This document shows, in pieces, positions 34,555 through 43,634 of a DNA stretch of 64,000 nucleotides. The notes below the pieces were generated by a model. That model was not told where the DNA came from, did no database searches, and was given only the letters and a program-made list of their open reading frames with translations. The DNA is from Flavobacteriaceae bacterium UBA1682. GTDB lineage: Bacteria > Bacteroidota > Bacteroidia > Flavobacteriales > Flavobacteriaceae. Location of the stretch: NCBI GenBank assembly GCA_002320285.1, contig DCKE01000007.1, positions 22,986 through 86,985 on the forward strand. Direction: 5' to 3'. The translations under genes and the position numbers were made by a program. Position 1 is the stretch's first letter. The number at the start of each line of letters is the position of its first letter.

Positions 34555-35112
34555 ATGAGTAATGAAAAACAATTCTTAATTCCTTTTATAGGGCTAAAAT
34601 TAGGAAAACACCAGTTTGAAAATCAAATAGATAAATCGTTCTTTGAACTTTATAATTTTGATGATTTCAACGATATTAAAGCAGACGTTGTCGTTCTTTT
34701 AAATAAAAAAAGTACACATCTTGAGTTTTCCTTCTCATTTGAAGGTCATGTAAATGTTCCATGTGACGTTACAGCTCAGGATTTTGATATGCCCTTGAAA
34801 GGAAAACTAGAGATCATTGTTAAGTTTGGCGACAAATTTAATGAGGATCACGACAAATACATTGTCATTCCTTTTAATGAACACAAAATTGATGTGGCTC
34901 AATATGTTTATGAAATGATTGCCTTATCTATTCCGCACAAAAGGGTTCACCCTGGAGTTTTAGACGGGAGTTTAGATTCTGAAGCTTTAGACTATTTAGG
35001 TTACAGCAAGGAAAAAGAGGAAGAAGAAGAGAACGAAGAAATTGAAAGTAACAAAGATAATGATACTGATCCTCGATGGGATCAATTAAAAAAACTATTA
35101 ACGGATAAATAA
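34555..35112 (+). CDS. YceD/DUF177 family protein
   Basis: A 185-residue soluble protein related to E. coli YceD, which is associated with 23S rRNA accumulation in ribosome assembly and in many bacteria is encoded directly before rpmF. Here rpmF follows after 9 bases. The central segment has CDVTAQDFDMPLKGKLEIIVKFG, the place where the C-rich DUF177 signature normally lies, with only one Cys. The C-terminus is very acidic (EKEEEEENEEIESNKDND). Length is normal for the Bacteroidota group. Assignment rests on context and pattern. Confidence 0.85.
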   Translation: MSNEKQFLIPFIGLKLGKHQFENQIDKSFFELYNFDDFNDIKADVVVLLNKKSTHLEFSFSFEGHVNVPCDVTAQDFDMPLKGKLEIIVKFGDKFNEDHDKYIVIPFNEHKIDVAQYVYEMIALSIPHKRVHPGVLDGSLDSEALDYLGYSKEKEEEEENEEIESNKDNDTDPRWDQLKKLLTDK

Positions 35113-35121
35113 TACAGTAAG

Positions 35122-35316
35122 ATGGCACATCCTAAGAGAAAAACCTCGAAAACAAGAAGAGATAAAAGAAGAACGCATTATAAAGCGGTTGCTCCTCAAA
35201 TTGCTACATGTCCAATCACCGGTGAAGCTCACCTTTACCACAGAGCTTACTGGCATGAAGGAAAATTATATTACAGAGGGCAAGTTGTCGTAGACAAAGC
35301 CGTAGCTGTAGCATAA
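35122..35316 (+). CDS. rpmF: Large ribosomal subunit protein bL32
   Basis: A 64-residue basic ribosomal protein. The N-terminus AHPKRKTSKTRRDKRRTHYKA is the bL32 signature, followed by ATCPITGEAHLYHRAYW. Only one Cys is present, so it lacks the four-Cys zinc site of the C+ type, as expected for Bacteroidota. It is followed by a strong terminator, so the fabH-accB-accC genes may be read partly by readthrough and partly from their own promoter. Confidence 0.97.
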   Translation: MAHPKRKTSKTRRDKRRTHYKAVAPQIATCPITGEAHLYHRAYWHEGKLYYRGQVVVDKAVAVA

Positions 35317-35335
35317 TTATCAAGAAAAATAAGGG

Positions 35336-35366
35336 AAAACTCTCACAATGTGTGAGAGTTTTTTTT
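35336..35366 (+). terminator. Terminator after rpmF
   Basis: 12-bp perfect stem (AAAACTCTCACA / TGTGAGAGTTTT), 3-nt loop, followed by four or more T beyond the stem, 20 bases after the rpmF stop. Confidence 0.88.
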
Positions 35367-35475
35367 GTTATTTAAAATCGCGATTTCATTCCGAACTGAA
35401 AATAACAGTTGCTTTCATTTTTTTTTTGTAATTTCCACCACTTTTTGGAATGTTTTTAATACAAAGCACCCCCAT

Positions 35476-36471
35476 ATGACAAAAATAAACGCTGCCATTA
35501 CCGCCGTAGGATGCTATTTACCAGAATACGTACTAACCAACAAAGAGTTAGAGAAAATGGTTGATACCAACGACGAATGGATCACAACAAGAACTGGAAT
35601 AAAAGAAAGAAGAATTCTCAAAGGAGAAGGAAAAGGCTCTTCTTATATGGCTATCAAAGCCTCTGAAAACCTAATCGAAAAAAGGGGTCTTGATCCTAAG
35701 GAAATCGATTTGGTTATTGTAGCTACGGCTACTGCAGACATGCCCGTTGCAAGCACTGCTGTTTTTGTGGCGACTCAAATTGGCGCTACTAATGCTTTTG
35801 CTTTTGACCTTCAAGCGGCTTGTTCAAGTTTCTTATACGGGATGTCGGTTGCCTCTGCGTATATCGAATCCGGCAAATACAAAAAAGTATTACTTATCGG
35901 AAGCGACAAAATGTCTTCTATCATTGACTATACCGACCGCGCCACCTGCATCATTTTTGGTGACGCAGCAGGCGCTGTTCTTTTTGAGCCAAACCATGAG
36001 GGTTATGGACTTCAAGATGAAATACTAAAAAGCGATGGTGTTGGAAGGGATTATCTAAAAATCGAAGCTGGTGGTTCCATACTACCCGCCTCAGCAGAAA
36101 CCGTTGCCAACAAACAACACTACGTTTTCCAAGACGGAAAAACCGTTTTCAAATATGCCGTTTCCAACATGGCTGACGTCAGCGAGAAAATCATGCAACG
36201 CAACAATCTAACTCATAACGACGTTAACTGGTTAGCAGCTCATCAGGCGAATAAACGCATCATTGACGCTACAGCACATCGAATGAATTTAGACGAATCC
36301 AAAGTACTAATCAACATAGAAAAATACGGAAACACCACTTCCGCTACACTTCCACTATTACTTTGTGATTTCGAGAGTCAATTAAAAAAAGGTGACAACA
36401 TCATATTCGCCTCATTTGGCGGAGGATTTACTTGGGGTGCGATTTACCTCAAGTGGGCATATAACAAATAA
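35476..36471 (+). CDS. fabH: 3-oxoacyl-ACP synthase III (FabH)
   Basis: A 331-residue condensing enzyme that joins acetyl-CoA and malonyl-ACP to start fatty acid synthesis. The catalytic triad is visible: Cys116 in LQAACSSFLYG, His in WLAAHQANKRI (about 255) and Asn in YGNTTSATLPL. The N-terminus MTKINAAITAVGCYLPEYVLTN is the usual one; the ATG at 35476 is chosen because the in-frame sequence upstream is AT-rich and non-family. accB follows 23 bases downstream, so the acyl starter and malonyl-CoA supply genes are grouped. Confidence 0.95.
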   Translation: MTKINAAITAVGCYLPEYVLTNKELEKMVDTNDEWITTRTGIKERRILKGEGKGSSYMAIKASENLIEKRGLDPKEIDLVIVATATADMPVASTAVFVATQIGATNAFAFDLQAACSSFLYGMSVASAYIESGKYKKVLLIGSDKMSSIIDYTDRATCIIFGDAAGAVLFEPNHEGYGLQDEILKSDGVGRDYLKIEAGGSILPASAETVANKQHYVFQDGKTVFKYAVSNMADVSEKIMQRNNLTHNDVNWLAAHQANKRIIDATAHRMNLDESKVLINIEKYGNTTSATLPLLLCDFESQLKKGDNIIFASFGGGFTWGAIYLKWAYNK

Positions 36472-36494
36472 AACAACTAACCAATACCAAAAGT

Positions 36495-36995
36495 ATGGAC
36501 ATTAAAGAAATTCAAAACTTAATTAAATTCGTAGCAAAGTCAGGTGCTACTGAAGTAAAATTAGAAATGGATGATTTTAAAATCACCATCAAAACCACAG
36601 ACGCTGGAAGCACAGAAACAACTTATATCCAACAAGTTCCCGTTAACTCTGCACTTCCTCAAGCTGCTGCCGCTCAACCTACAGCACCAACAGCACCAAC
36701 GAACGAGTTAGCCGCTGCTACTGAGGCCACAAAAGTTGCTGATCAAGATTCTAAATACATCACTGTAAAATCACCTATTATCGGTACATTCTACAGAAAG
36801 CCATCACCAGACAAACCCGCGTTTGCAGAAGTTGGAACTACCATCAAAACGGGAGATGTTGTTTGTGTAATTGAGGCTATGAAACTTTTCAATGAGATCG
36901 AATCAGAAGTTTCAGGAAAAATCGTTAAAGTATTAGTTGATGACGCTTCACCAGTTGAATTCGACCAACCTTTATTCTTAGTTGATCCATCTTAA
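36495..36995 (+). CDS. accB: Acetyl-CoA carboxylase biotin carboxyl carrier protein
   Basis: A 166-residue carrier with a helical N-terminal part (IKEIQNLIKFVAKSGATEVKLEMDDF), an Ala/Pro/Thr linker (about 55-85) and a C-terminal biotinyl domain about 90-166. The biotin attachment site is Lys130 in EAMKLFNEI. It carries CO2 from AccC to the carboxyltransferase, first committed step of fatty acid synthesis. accC follows 71 bases downstream. Confidence 0.96.
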   Translation: MDIKEIQNLIKFVAKSGATEVKLEMDDFKITIKTTDAGSTETTYIQQVPVNSALPQAAAAQPTAPTAPTNELAAATEATKVADQDSKYITVKSPIIGTFYRKPSPDKPAFAEVGTTIKTGDVVCVIEAMKLFNEIESEVSGKIVKVLVDDASPVEFDQPLFLVDPS

Positions 36996-37066
36996 GAAAT
37001 TTAAATCATTTCTAAAAACCTTTAGAACAAGGATTTAACCCCAAGTAAAATTTAAAATTTCAAAAG

Positions 37067-38416
37067 ATGTTTAAAAAAATATTAATCGCAAACCGAGGTG
37101 AAATTGCTCTAAGAATCATTAGAACATGTCGCGAGATGGGCATCAAAACGGTAGCCGTATACTCGACTGCAGATGCCGAAAGTTTACACGTAAGATTTGC
37201 TGATGAAGCTGTTTGTATCGGCCCACCACCAAGCAACTTATCGTATTTAAAAATATCAAACATTATTGCAGCGGCAGAAATCACCAATGCAGATGCTATT
37301 CACCCTGGGTACGGATTTCTTTCTGAAAACGCTAAGTTTTCAAGAATCTGTGAAGAACATGGAATCAAATTCATTGGAGCTTCACCAGACATGATAGACA
37401 AAATGGGAGATAAATCAAGTGCAAAAGCTACCATGAAATTAGCAGGTGTACCTACGGTACCCGGGTCTGATGGAATTATCGAAAGCTTAGAAGACGCTAG
37501 AATTATAGCCAAAGAGACGGGTTATCCAGTTATGATCAAAGCCACTGCAGGTGGTGGAGGAAAAGGGATGCGCGCGATCTGGAAAGAAGAAGACCTTCAA
37601 AAAGGATGGGAAGATGCTCGTCAAGAAGCCCTTGCGGCCTTTGGAAACGACGGTATGTATATGGAAAAACTGATTGAAGAGCCAAGACATATCGAAATCC
37701 AAATCATCGGAGATTCTTACGGAAAGGCTTGTCACTTATCAGAACGTGACTGCTCCATCCAAAGAAGACATCAGAAATTAACCGAAGAAACTCCTTCTCC
37801 ATTTATGACCGATGAACTTCGTGACAAAATGGGAGAAGCCGCAGTTAAAGCTGCTGAATTCATCAAATATGAAGGTGCCGGTACTATAGAATTTTTGGTA
37901 GACAAACACCGCAATTTCTACTTTATGGAAATGAACACTCGTATCCAAGTAGAACACCCTATTACCGAACAAGTCATTGATTACGATTTAATTCGCGAAC
38001 AAATACTCGTTGCAGCAGGAGTACCTATTTCAGGAAAGAACTACCTTCCGCAATTGCATTCCATCGAATGCAGAATCAACGCAGAAGATCCTTATAATGG
38101 TTTTAGACCTTCACCAGGCAAAATCACTACCCTACATGCACCAGGAGGTCACGGAGTACGTTTAGACACTCACGTTTACTCGGGTTACACCATTCCACCA
38201 AATTACGACTCTATGATCGCTAAATTAATCACCACGGCTCAAACCAGAGAAGAGGCGATTAACAAAATGAAACGCGCTCTAGACGAATTTGTAATCGAAG
38301 GAATTAAAACAACCATACCCTTCCACAGACAATTAATGGACGATCCAAACTATGTTGCTGGTAACTATACCACCGCATTTATGGAAGACTTCACGATGAA
38401 GGCACCACAAGAATAA
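37067..38416 (+). CDS. accC: Biotin carboxylase subunit of acetyl-CoA carboxylase
   Basis: A 449-residue ATP-grasp enzyme carboxylating the biotin of AccB. Motifs: FKKILIANRGEIALRIIRTC at the start, HPGYGFLSENA near 83, the Gly-rich ATP loop TAGGGGKGMR near 165, RDCSIQRRHQKLTEE near 230, and EMNTRIQVEHPITE near 287. Length matches AccC (about 450). It ends the yceD-rpmF-fabH-accB-accC block and is followed by a strong terminator. Confidence 0.97.
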   Translation: MFKKILIANRGEIALRIIRTCREMGIKTVAVYSTADAESLHVRFADEAVCIGPPPSNLSYLKISNIIAAAEITNADAIHPGYGFLSENAKFSRICEEHGIKFIGASPDMIDKMGDKSSAKATMKLAGVPTVPGSDGIIESLEDARIIAKETGYPVMIKATAGGGGKGMRAIWKEEDLQKGWEDARQEALAAFGNDGMYMEKLIEEPRHIEIQIIGDSYGKACHLSERDCSIQRRHQKLTEETPSPFMTDELRDKMGEAAVKAAEFIKYEGAGTIEFLVDKHRNFYFMEMNTRIQVEHPITEQVIDYDLIREQILVAAGVPISGKNYLPQLHSIECRINAEDPYNGFRPSPGKITTLHAPGGHGVRLDTHVYSGYTIPPNYDSMIAKLITTAQTREEAINKMKRALDEFVIEGIKTTIPFHRQLMDDPNYVAGNYTTAFMEDFTMKAPQE

Positions 38417-38421
38417 ACCAA

Positions 38422-38447
38422 AAACCGCTATTACAGCGGTTTTTTTT
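38422..38447 (+). terminator. Terminator after accC
   Basis: 8-bp stem (AAACCGCT / AGCGGTTT) with a 5-nt loop and a T-tract, six bases after the accC stop. Confidence 0.88.
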
Positions 38448-38494
38448 AGCTCTAAAATCACCTTAAAAAAAACTTACATTTTTAAGCTGAAAAA

Positions 38495-38524
38495 TTGTAG
38501 ATGTCGATAATTATAATATCTTTG
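38495..38524 (+). promoter_or_regulatory. Promoter of the cold shock gene
   Basis: TTG at 38495-38497 and TATCTTTG at 38517-38524 with a 19-nt spacer fit the Bacteroidota consensus. The following leader of about 20 nt is very rich in T and A, up to the ATG at 38552. Confidence 0.6.
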
Positions 38525-38551
38525 AGCATTATTAATATTTTTTTTTTTAAA

Positions 38552-38752
38552 ATGCGAACAGGCAAAGTTAAATTCTTCAACGAAGAAAAGGGTTACGGAT
38601 TCATCACAGACGATCAAACAGGAAATGATATTTTTGTACATGCTACTGGATTAAACGGAAGTGAACTTCAAGAAGGTTTCCGCGTTTCTTATGTTGAAGA
38701 AGAAGGAAGAAAAGGCAAAGTAGCCGCACAAGTAGAGGTAATAGAAGATTAA
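38552..38752 (+). CDS. Cold shock domain protein
   Basis: A 66-residue RNA/DNA-binding OB-fold protein. RNP1 is KGYGFITD near 17-24 and RNP2 is DIFVHATGL near 31-39, following the usual start MRTGKVKFFNEE. The ATG at 38552 is chosen because an ATG 51 bases upstream lies before the promoter box. It probably acts as an RNA chaperone. Single-gene unit with its own promoter and terminator. Confidence 0.94.
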   Translation: MRTGKVKFFNEEKGYGFITDDQTGNDIFVHATGLNGSELQEGFRVSYVEEEGRKGKVAAQVEVIED

Positions 38753-38779
38753 TTATATATTATTTTCCATTGGCTTATA

Positions 38780-38810
38780 AACCGTTCTTACTTTAAGAGC
38801 GGTTTTTTTT
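38780..38810 (+). terminator. Terminator after the cold shock gene
   Basis: 11-bp stem with one G-U pair (AACCGTTCTTA / TAAGAGCGGTT), 3-nt loop and an eight-T tail. Confidence 0.88.
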
Positions 38811-38894
38811 GTTCCTATAGCACTCTATTTATAATTAGTCTAATTATTTATTAGCCCTCCTCACCTAGAAAAGGAGAAGTGTATCTCTATATAA

Positions 38895-38925
38895 TTTGAT
38901 ATAATCTCCCTTCAGAGTATATTTG
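38895..38925 (+). promoter_or_regulatory. Promoter of the nuoA-N operon
   Basis: TTTG at 38895-38898 and TATATTTG at 38918-38925 with an exact 19-nt spacer, both halves matching the Bacteroidota consensus. nuoA begins 18 nt downstream at 38943. Confidence 0.72.
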
Positions 38926-38942
38926 TGTAATTTATATTAAAA

Positions 38943-39317
38943 ATGTTTTTTATGCAATCAACCCAATTAGATTTTATACCGATTTTAATGCAGCTTGGCT
39001 TAGCAGCTGGTTTCGTTGTATTAACTGTATACATATCAGGTCTATTAGGGCCTAAAAGGAAATCTCAGAATAAGGACATCAATTTTGAGTGTGGAATCGA
39101 ATCGGTAGGAAATGCGAGAATTCCCTTTAATGTAAAATACTTCCTTGTCGCCATACTTTTTGTATTGTTTGATGTTGAAGTAATCTTTTTGTACCCATGG
39201 GCTGTCAATTTTCAAGAAATGGGCTGGGAAGGTTTTTGGAAAATGGGCATATTTATGTTCCTTTTGATCATTGGTCTTCTATATGAATTTAAGAAAAAAG
39301 GTCTCGAATGGGACTAA
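38943..39317 (+). CDS. nuoA: NADH-quinone oxidoreductase subunit A
   Basis: A 124-residue membrane subunit of complex I (ND3 homologue) with three transmembrane helices. The conserved loop GPKRKSQNKDINFECGIESVG holds the ECG motif with the conserved Cys, and YFLVAILFVLFDVEVIFLYPWA carries the acidic pair in helix 2. A second ATG at 38952 is an alternative start. It is the first gene of a 14-gene operon, read from the promoter just upstream. Confidence 0.96.
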   Translation: MFFMQSTQLDFIPILMQLGLAAGFVVLTVYISGLLGPKRKSQNKDINFECGIESVGNARIPFNVKYFLVAILFVLFDVEVIFLYPWAVNFQEMGWEGFWKMGIFMFLLIIGLLYEFKKKGLEWD

Positions 39318-39329
39318 AACAGGCAAGTT

Positions 39330-39881
39330 ATGGACGATAAATCTAAATATAAAATGGCCGATGCACCGGATGGATATTCTGGAGAAGGATTTTTTGCTAC
39401 TAAACTAGATACGGTTGTTGGATTGGCTAGAGCCAATTCGATGTGGCCACTTCCCTTTGCTACTTCATGTTGTGGTATTGAGTTTATGGCTACTATGGCT
39501 GCGCATTATGACGTGGCTCGTTTTGGTTCGGAACGTATGAGTTTCTCGCCTCGACAAGCAGATATGTTATTAGTCATGGGAACCATTGCTAAAAAAATGG
39601 CTCCGATCTTAAGACAGGTTTACGAACAAATGGCAGAACCAAAATGGGTCATTGCCGTTGGAGCTTGTGCCTCTTCCGGAGGAATTTTTGACACTTATTC
39701 GGTATTGCAAGGTATCGACAAGGTAATCCCTGTTGACGTTTATGTACCTGGATGCCCTCCAAGACCAGAACAAATTTTAGATGGAATTTTGAAATTACAA
39801 GATATCGTAAAATCAGAATCCGTTAGAAGAAGAAGTTCGGAAGAATATACCGATTTATTAAATTCTTATAAAATCAAATAA
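39330..39881 (+). CDS. nuoB: NADH-quinone oxidoreductase subunit B
   Basis: A 183-residue peripheral-arm subunit that binds the terminal N2 [4Fe-4S] cluster next to the quinone site. Cluster ligands are seen in FATSCCGIEFMA, GACASSGGIFD and VYVPGCPPRPEQ. Length is normal. It is 12 bases after nuoA, and its stop is one base before nuoC. Confidence 0.97.
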   Translation: MDDKSKYKMADAPDGYSGEGFFATKLDTVVGLARANSMWPLPFATSCCGIEFMATMAAHYDVARFGSERMSFSPRQADMLLVMGTIAKKMAPILRQVYEQMAEPKWVIAVGACASSGGIFDTYSVLQGIDKVIPVDVYVPGCPPRPEQILDGILKLQDIVKSESVRRRSSEEYTDLLNSYKIK

Positions 39882-39882
39882 A

Positions 39883-40404
39883 ATGGCTTTAGAGACTGCT
39901 GTTATTCAAAATATGTTGATTGAAAACTTCGGACTATCGGTTACTGATTTTTTTCAGCAACACGATATTTTTACCTTCGAGGTTGCACCGGAAGCCTTGC
40001 ATGAAGTAGTTGCCTTTTTAAAAGATAACGAGACTTTACGCTTCAACTTCTTAACCGACGTTTGTGGAATTCACTATCCAGACTATACCGAAGACAGGCA
40101 ATTGGCTGTCGTTTATCATATGCACAACTGGCTTGACAATGTTCGAATCAGGATCAAGACCTATTTAAGCATCAAAAAACCAGAAGTAAACACGGTATCT
40201 GACCTATTTCTAAGTGCCAATTGGCAAGAAAGAGAAACCTACGATTTCTACGGTATTATATTTAAAAACCATCCACAGTTAAAGCGTATTTTAAACATGG
40301 ATGAAATGGTTTCTTTTCCATTGAGAAAAGAATATCCTTTAGAAGACGGAGGAAGAACCGACAAAGACGATCGTTTCTTCGGAAGAACTGTACACAACTG
40401 TTAA
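39883..40404 (+). CDS. nuoC: NADH-quinone oxidoreductase subunit C
   Basis: A 173-residue subunit of the peripheral arm (30 kDa homologue). The signature WQERETYDFYGIIFKNHPQLKRIL and the end PLRKEYPLED are clear. It is separate from nuoD, unlike the fused NuoCD of enterobacteria. It begins one base after nuoB. Confidence 0.95.
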   Translation: MALETAVIQNMLIENFGLSVTDFFQQHDIFTFEVAPEALHEVVAFLKDNETLRFNFLTDVCGIHYPDYTEDRQLAVVYHMHNWLDNVRIRIKTYLSIKKPEVNTVSDLFLSANWQERETYDFYGIIFKNHPQLKRILNMDEMVSFPLRKEYPLEDGGRTDKDDRFFGRTVHNC

Positions 40405-40435
40405 TAGAAACCTGAAATAAGACTACAACCAAACT

Positions 40436-41671
40436 ATGTCAGACCTATTATTACCACCAGAGCATCGCTATGCGAAGCTCATCGAAGCACGTTTAAAAGA
40501 GGACGGAACAGAATTATCGATTCTAAACCTAGGTCCTACGCATCCTGCTACCCACGGTATTTTTCAAAACATCTTATTGATGGATGGAGAAAAAATCATC
40601 GATGGAGAAGGAACCGTAGGTTATATACACCGGGCATTTGAGAAAATTGCCGAAAACAGACCTTTTTATCAAGTCAATGTTTTAACCGATCGTCTAAACT
40701 ATTGTTCTTCTCCAATCAACAATACCGGTTGGTGGATGACCGTAGAAAAGGCTTTGGGCATTGAAATCCCAAAAAGAGTTCAGTACCTCAGAGTCATCAT
40801 TATGGAATTGGCTCGTATTGCCGATCACATCATCTGTAGTTCGGTAATGGGCGTAGATACCGGAGCTTTAACCGGTTTCTTATACGTATTCCAGTACCGC
40901 GAAAAAATATATGAGATTTACGAAGAAATCTGTGGCGCCCGATTAACTACAAATATGGGACGTATAGGTGGATTTGAAAGAGAATGGAGCCCTGCTGCTT
41001 TCCGTAAAATCGATGAGTTCCTAGCGGAATTCCCAGCGATTTGGAAAGAGTTTGAAGGCCTACTCGAAAGAAATAGGATTTTTATGGATCGTACTATCGG
41101 TGTTGGAGGCATTACTGCCGAAAAAGCGATTAGCTACGGTTTTACTGGTCCAAACTTACGTGCTGCAGGTGTAGATTACGACATCCGAGTGATGCAACCT
41201 TATTGCTCCTACGAAGATTTCGAATTTGATATACCTGTTGGACAAAACGGTGACTGCTACGACCGCTTTACCGTTCGTAATGCAGAAGTATGGGAAAGTC
41301 TAAAAATCATTAGACAGGCATTGGACAAAATGCCAGAAGGCCCTTATCACGCTGATGTTCCAGAATATTACCTACCTCCAAAAGAAGATGTTTACCAAAA
41401 TATGGAAGCCTTGATTTACCACTTTAAAATTGTGATGGGAGAGATACCCGTTCCAAATACAGAAGTGTATCAACCGGTTGAAGGAGGAAATGGTGAATTG
41501 GGGTATTACCTGATTACCAATGGAAGTCGAACACCTTATAGACTACACTTTAGAAGACCTTGTTTTATATATTATCAAGCGTATAACGATATGGTTCAAG
41601 GACAAATGTTGTCCGATGCCATCATCACCTTATCGAGTATGAATGTTATCGCTGGAGAATTAGACGCTTAA
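40436..41671 (+). CDS. nuoD: NADH-quinone oxidoreductase subunit D
   Basis: A 411-residue subunit (49 kDa homologue) that lines the quinone pocket with NuoB. Landmarks: LNLGPTHPATHGIFQNI with the conserved His, VGYIHRAFEKIAENR, DRLNYCSSPINN, EICGARLTTNMGRIGG and the conserved C-terminal end. It lies 31 bases after nuoC; nuoE follows in four bases. Confidence 0.97.
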   Translation: MSDLLLPPEHRYAKLIEARLKEDGTELSILNLGPTHPATHGIFQNILLMDGEKIIDGEGTVGYIHRAFEKIAENRPFYQVNVLTDRLNYCSSPINNTGWWMTVEKALGIEIPKRVQYLRVIIMELARIADHIICSSVMGVDTGALTGFLYVFQYREKIYEIYEEICGARLTTNMGRIGGFEREWSPAAFRKIDEFLAEFPAIWKEFEGLLERNRIFMDRTIGVGGITAEKAISYGFTGPNLRAAGVDYDIRVMQPYCSYEDFEFDIPVGQNGDCYDRFTVRNAEVWESLKIIRQALDKMPEGPYHADVPEYYLPPKEDVYQNMEALIYHFKIVMGEIPVPNTEVYQPVEGGNGELGYYLITNGSRTPYRLHFRRPCFIYYQAYNDMVQGQMLSDAIITLSSMNVIAGELDA

Positions 41672-41675
41672 GAAT

Positions 41676-42206
41676 ATGGAAAAGACAGCTTACAAACAAA
41701 CTATAAATATAACACCAGCTCTTCAAGCTCGAATTGACGAATTGATCAGCCATTACCCAGCCGATAAAAGAAAATCTGCTTTGCTTCCTGTTCTACACGA
41801 AGTTCAAGATGCTCACGATAATTGGTTGAGTACCGAATTAATGGATACCGTAGCAGCAATGTTACACATCCGCCCTATCGAGGTTTATGAAGTAGTCACT
41901 TTCTACACCATGTACAACCAAAAACCGATGGGGAAATATATGTTTGAGTTTTGCCTTACTTCTTGTTGTGGTTTGCGTGGAGCAGACGACATGCTGGAGT
42001 ATGCTTGTGAAAAATTAAATATAGCACCAGGAGAAACCACCACCGACGGATTGTTTTCCGTAGTCGGAGTTCAATGTTTGGGTGCTTGTGGTTATGCACC
42101 AATGATGCAATTGGGAGATTTCTATCAAGAACATCTTACCAAAGAAAAAATCGATCAAATTATAGAAGACTGCAAAGCAGGTAAAATAATTCTTCACGAC
42201 AAATAA
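41676..42206 (+). CDS. nuoE: NADH-quinone oxidoreductase subunit E
   Basis: A 176-residue [2Fe-2S] subunit (24 kDa homologue) of the NADH dehydrogenase module. Cluster ligands are in CLTSCCGLRGAD and CLGACGYAPMM, with the thioredoxin-like fold typical of the family. nuoF follows in four bases, and the two act together in NADH oxidation. Confidence 0.96.
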   Translation: MEKTAYKQTINITPALQARIDELISHYPADKRKSALLPVLHEVQDAHDNWLSTELMDTVAAMLHIRPIEVYEVVTFYTMYNQKPMGKYMFEFCLTSCCGLRGADDMLEYACEKLNIAPGETTTDGLFSVVGVQCLGACGYAPMMQLGDFYQEHLTKEKIDQIIEDCKAGKIILHDK

Positions 42207-42210
42207 TATC

Positions 42211-43578
42211 ATGGGAAAAAAAATATTATTAGATAAGATCAATATTCCGGGTATAAAAACTTATGAAGTTTACCGTCAAAACGGAGGTTATGCCTCTGTA
42301 GAGAAGGCTTTAAAAACCATGCAACCCGATGAAATTACCGAAGAGGTAAAAACTTCTGGTTTACGCGGACGTGGTGGAGCAGGATTTCCGGTAGGGTTAA
42401 AATGGAGTTTCATCGACAAAAAATCGGGCAATCCAAGACATTTAGTTTGCAATGCTGATGAGTCCGAACCGGGAACTTTTAAAGACCGCTTTTTAATGGA
42501 ATACATTCCTCACTTATTAATTGAAGGAATGATTACCTCGAGTTATGCCTTAGGCGCACATCTTTCGTACATCTACATCAGAGGCGAGTATATGTGGGTT
42601 TACAAAATATTAGAACGCGCTATTAAGGAAGCTTATGATGCGGGTTGGCTGGGTCAAAATATCTTGGGAACCGATTATCACTTAGATCTACATGTACATT
42701 GTGGAGCGGGTGCTTATATCTGTGGTGAAGAGACCGCTTTGATCGAATCGTTGGAAGGAAAAAGAGGTAATCCACGTATTAAACCTCCGTTTCCAGCAGT
42801 TAGTGGTTTATGGAAAAACCCGACTGTAGTCAACAACGTAGAATCCATTGCCAATGTGCCTTGGATTGTCATGAATTCCGGAGAAGAATACGCTAAAATA
42901 GGTATAGGTCGTTCTACAGGGACCAAATTAATTTCCGCTTCAGGACACGTAAAAAATCCAGGAGTATATGAAATTGAAATGGGAATTACTGTAGAAGAGT
43001 TTATCAACTCCGATGAATATCTCGGAGGTATGATTGACGACAGACCCATCAAAGCCCTGATTCCAGGAGGCTCATCTGTACCGATATTACCCGCGCATTT
43101 GATTTACAAAACCGCAACGGGAGAAGATCGTTTGATGACTTATGAATCGTTAGCAGACGGTGGATTTGCAACGGGCTCATCTATGGGTTCTGGTGGATTT
43201 ATCGTATATAACGACACGGCTTGTATCGTTAGAAATACTTGGAATTTTGCTCGTTTCTATGCTCACGAAAGCTGTGGACAATGTTCACCGTGTAGAGAAG
43301 GAACCGGTTGGATGGAAAAAGTATTGCACCGTATCGAAACGGGAACAGGAAACATGGAGGATATCGATTTGCTATGGGACATCCAAGGTAAGATTGAAGG
43401 AAACACCATTTGTCCTCTAGGTGATGCTGCAGCTTGGCCAGTAGCAGCGGCTATACGTCATTTCAGAGAAGAATTTGAATACCATATTTTATTCCCTGAA
43501 AAGATTAAAAACAGAGATCATTATGTTGCAGAACCCTTTGAAAGCGTGAAGCATCTGATTTCGAAACAAACCATATAA
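42211..43578 (+). CDS. nuoF: NADH-quinone oxidoreductase subunit F
   Basis: A 455-residue subunit (51 kDa homologue) that binds NADH, FMN and one [4Fe-4S] cluster. The nucleotide loop SGLRGRGGAGFPVGLKW is near 49-65, GAGAYICGEETALIESLEG near 166-184, and the cluster motif ESCGQCSPCREGTGWM near 350. It is separated from nuoG by 56 bases containing a stable hairpin. Confidence 0.97.
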   Translation: MGKKILLDKINIPGIKTYEVYRQNGGYASVEKALKTMQPDEITEEVKTSGLRGRGGAGFPVGLKWSFIDKKSGNPRHLVCNADESEPGTFKDRFLMEYIPHLLIEGMITSSYALGAHLSYIYIRGEYMWVYKILERAIKEAYDAGWLGQNILGTDYHLDLHVHCGAGAYICGEETALIESLEGKRGNPRIKPPFPAVSGLWKNPTVVNNVESIANVPWIVMNSGEEYAKIGIGRSTGTKLISASGHVKNPGVYEIEMGITVEEFINSDEYLGGMIDDRPIKALIPGGSSVPILPAHLIYKTATGEDRLMTYESLADGGFATGSSMGSGGFIVYNDTACIVRNTWNFARFYAHESCGQCSPCREGTGWMEKVLHRIETGTGNMEDIDLLWDIQGKIEGNTICPLGDAAAWPVAAAIRHFREEFEYHILFPEKIKNRDHYVAEPFESVKHLISKQTI

Positions 43579-43590
43579 ATTTAAGCCTAC

Positions 43591-43619
43591 GTTCGAAGCT
43601 TTGTTCGCAAACTTTGAAC
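43591..43619 (+). other. Hairpin between nuoF and nuoG
   Basis: 8-bp stem GTTCGAAG / CTTTGAAC with one G-U pair, one bulged base, a 4-bp inner stem TTTG / CAAA and a UUCG tetraloop. There is no U-tract, so it is not a terminator. It lies in the 56-base gap before the nuoG ATG at 43635. Confidence 0.6.
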
Positions 43620-43634
43620 CTAAAACATATAGTT

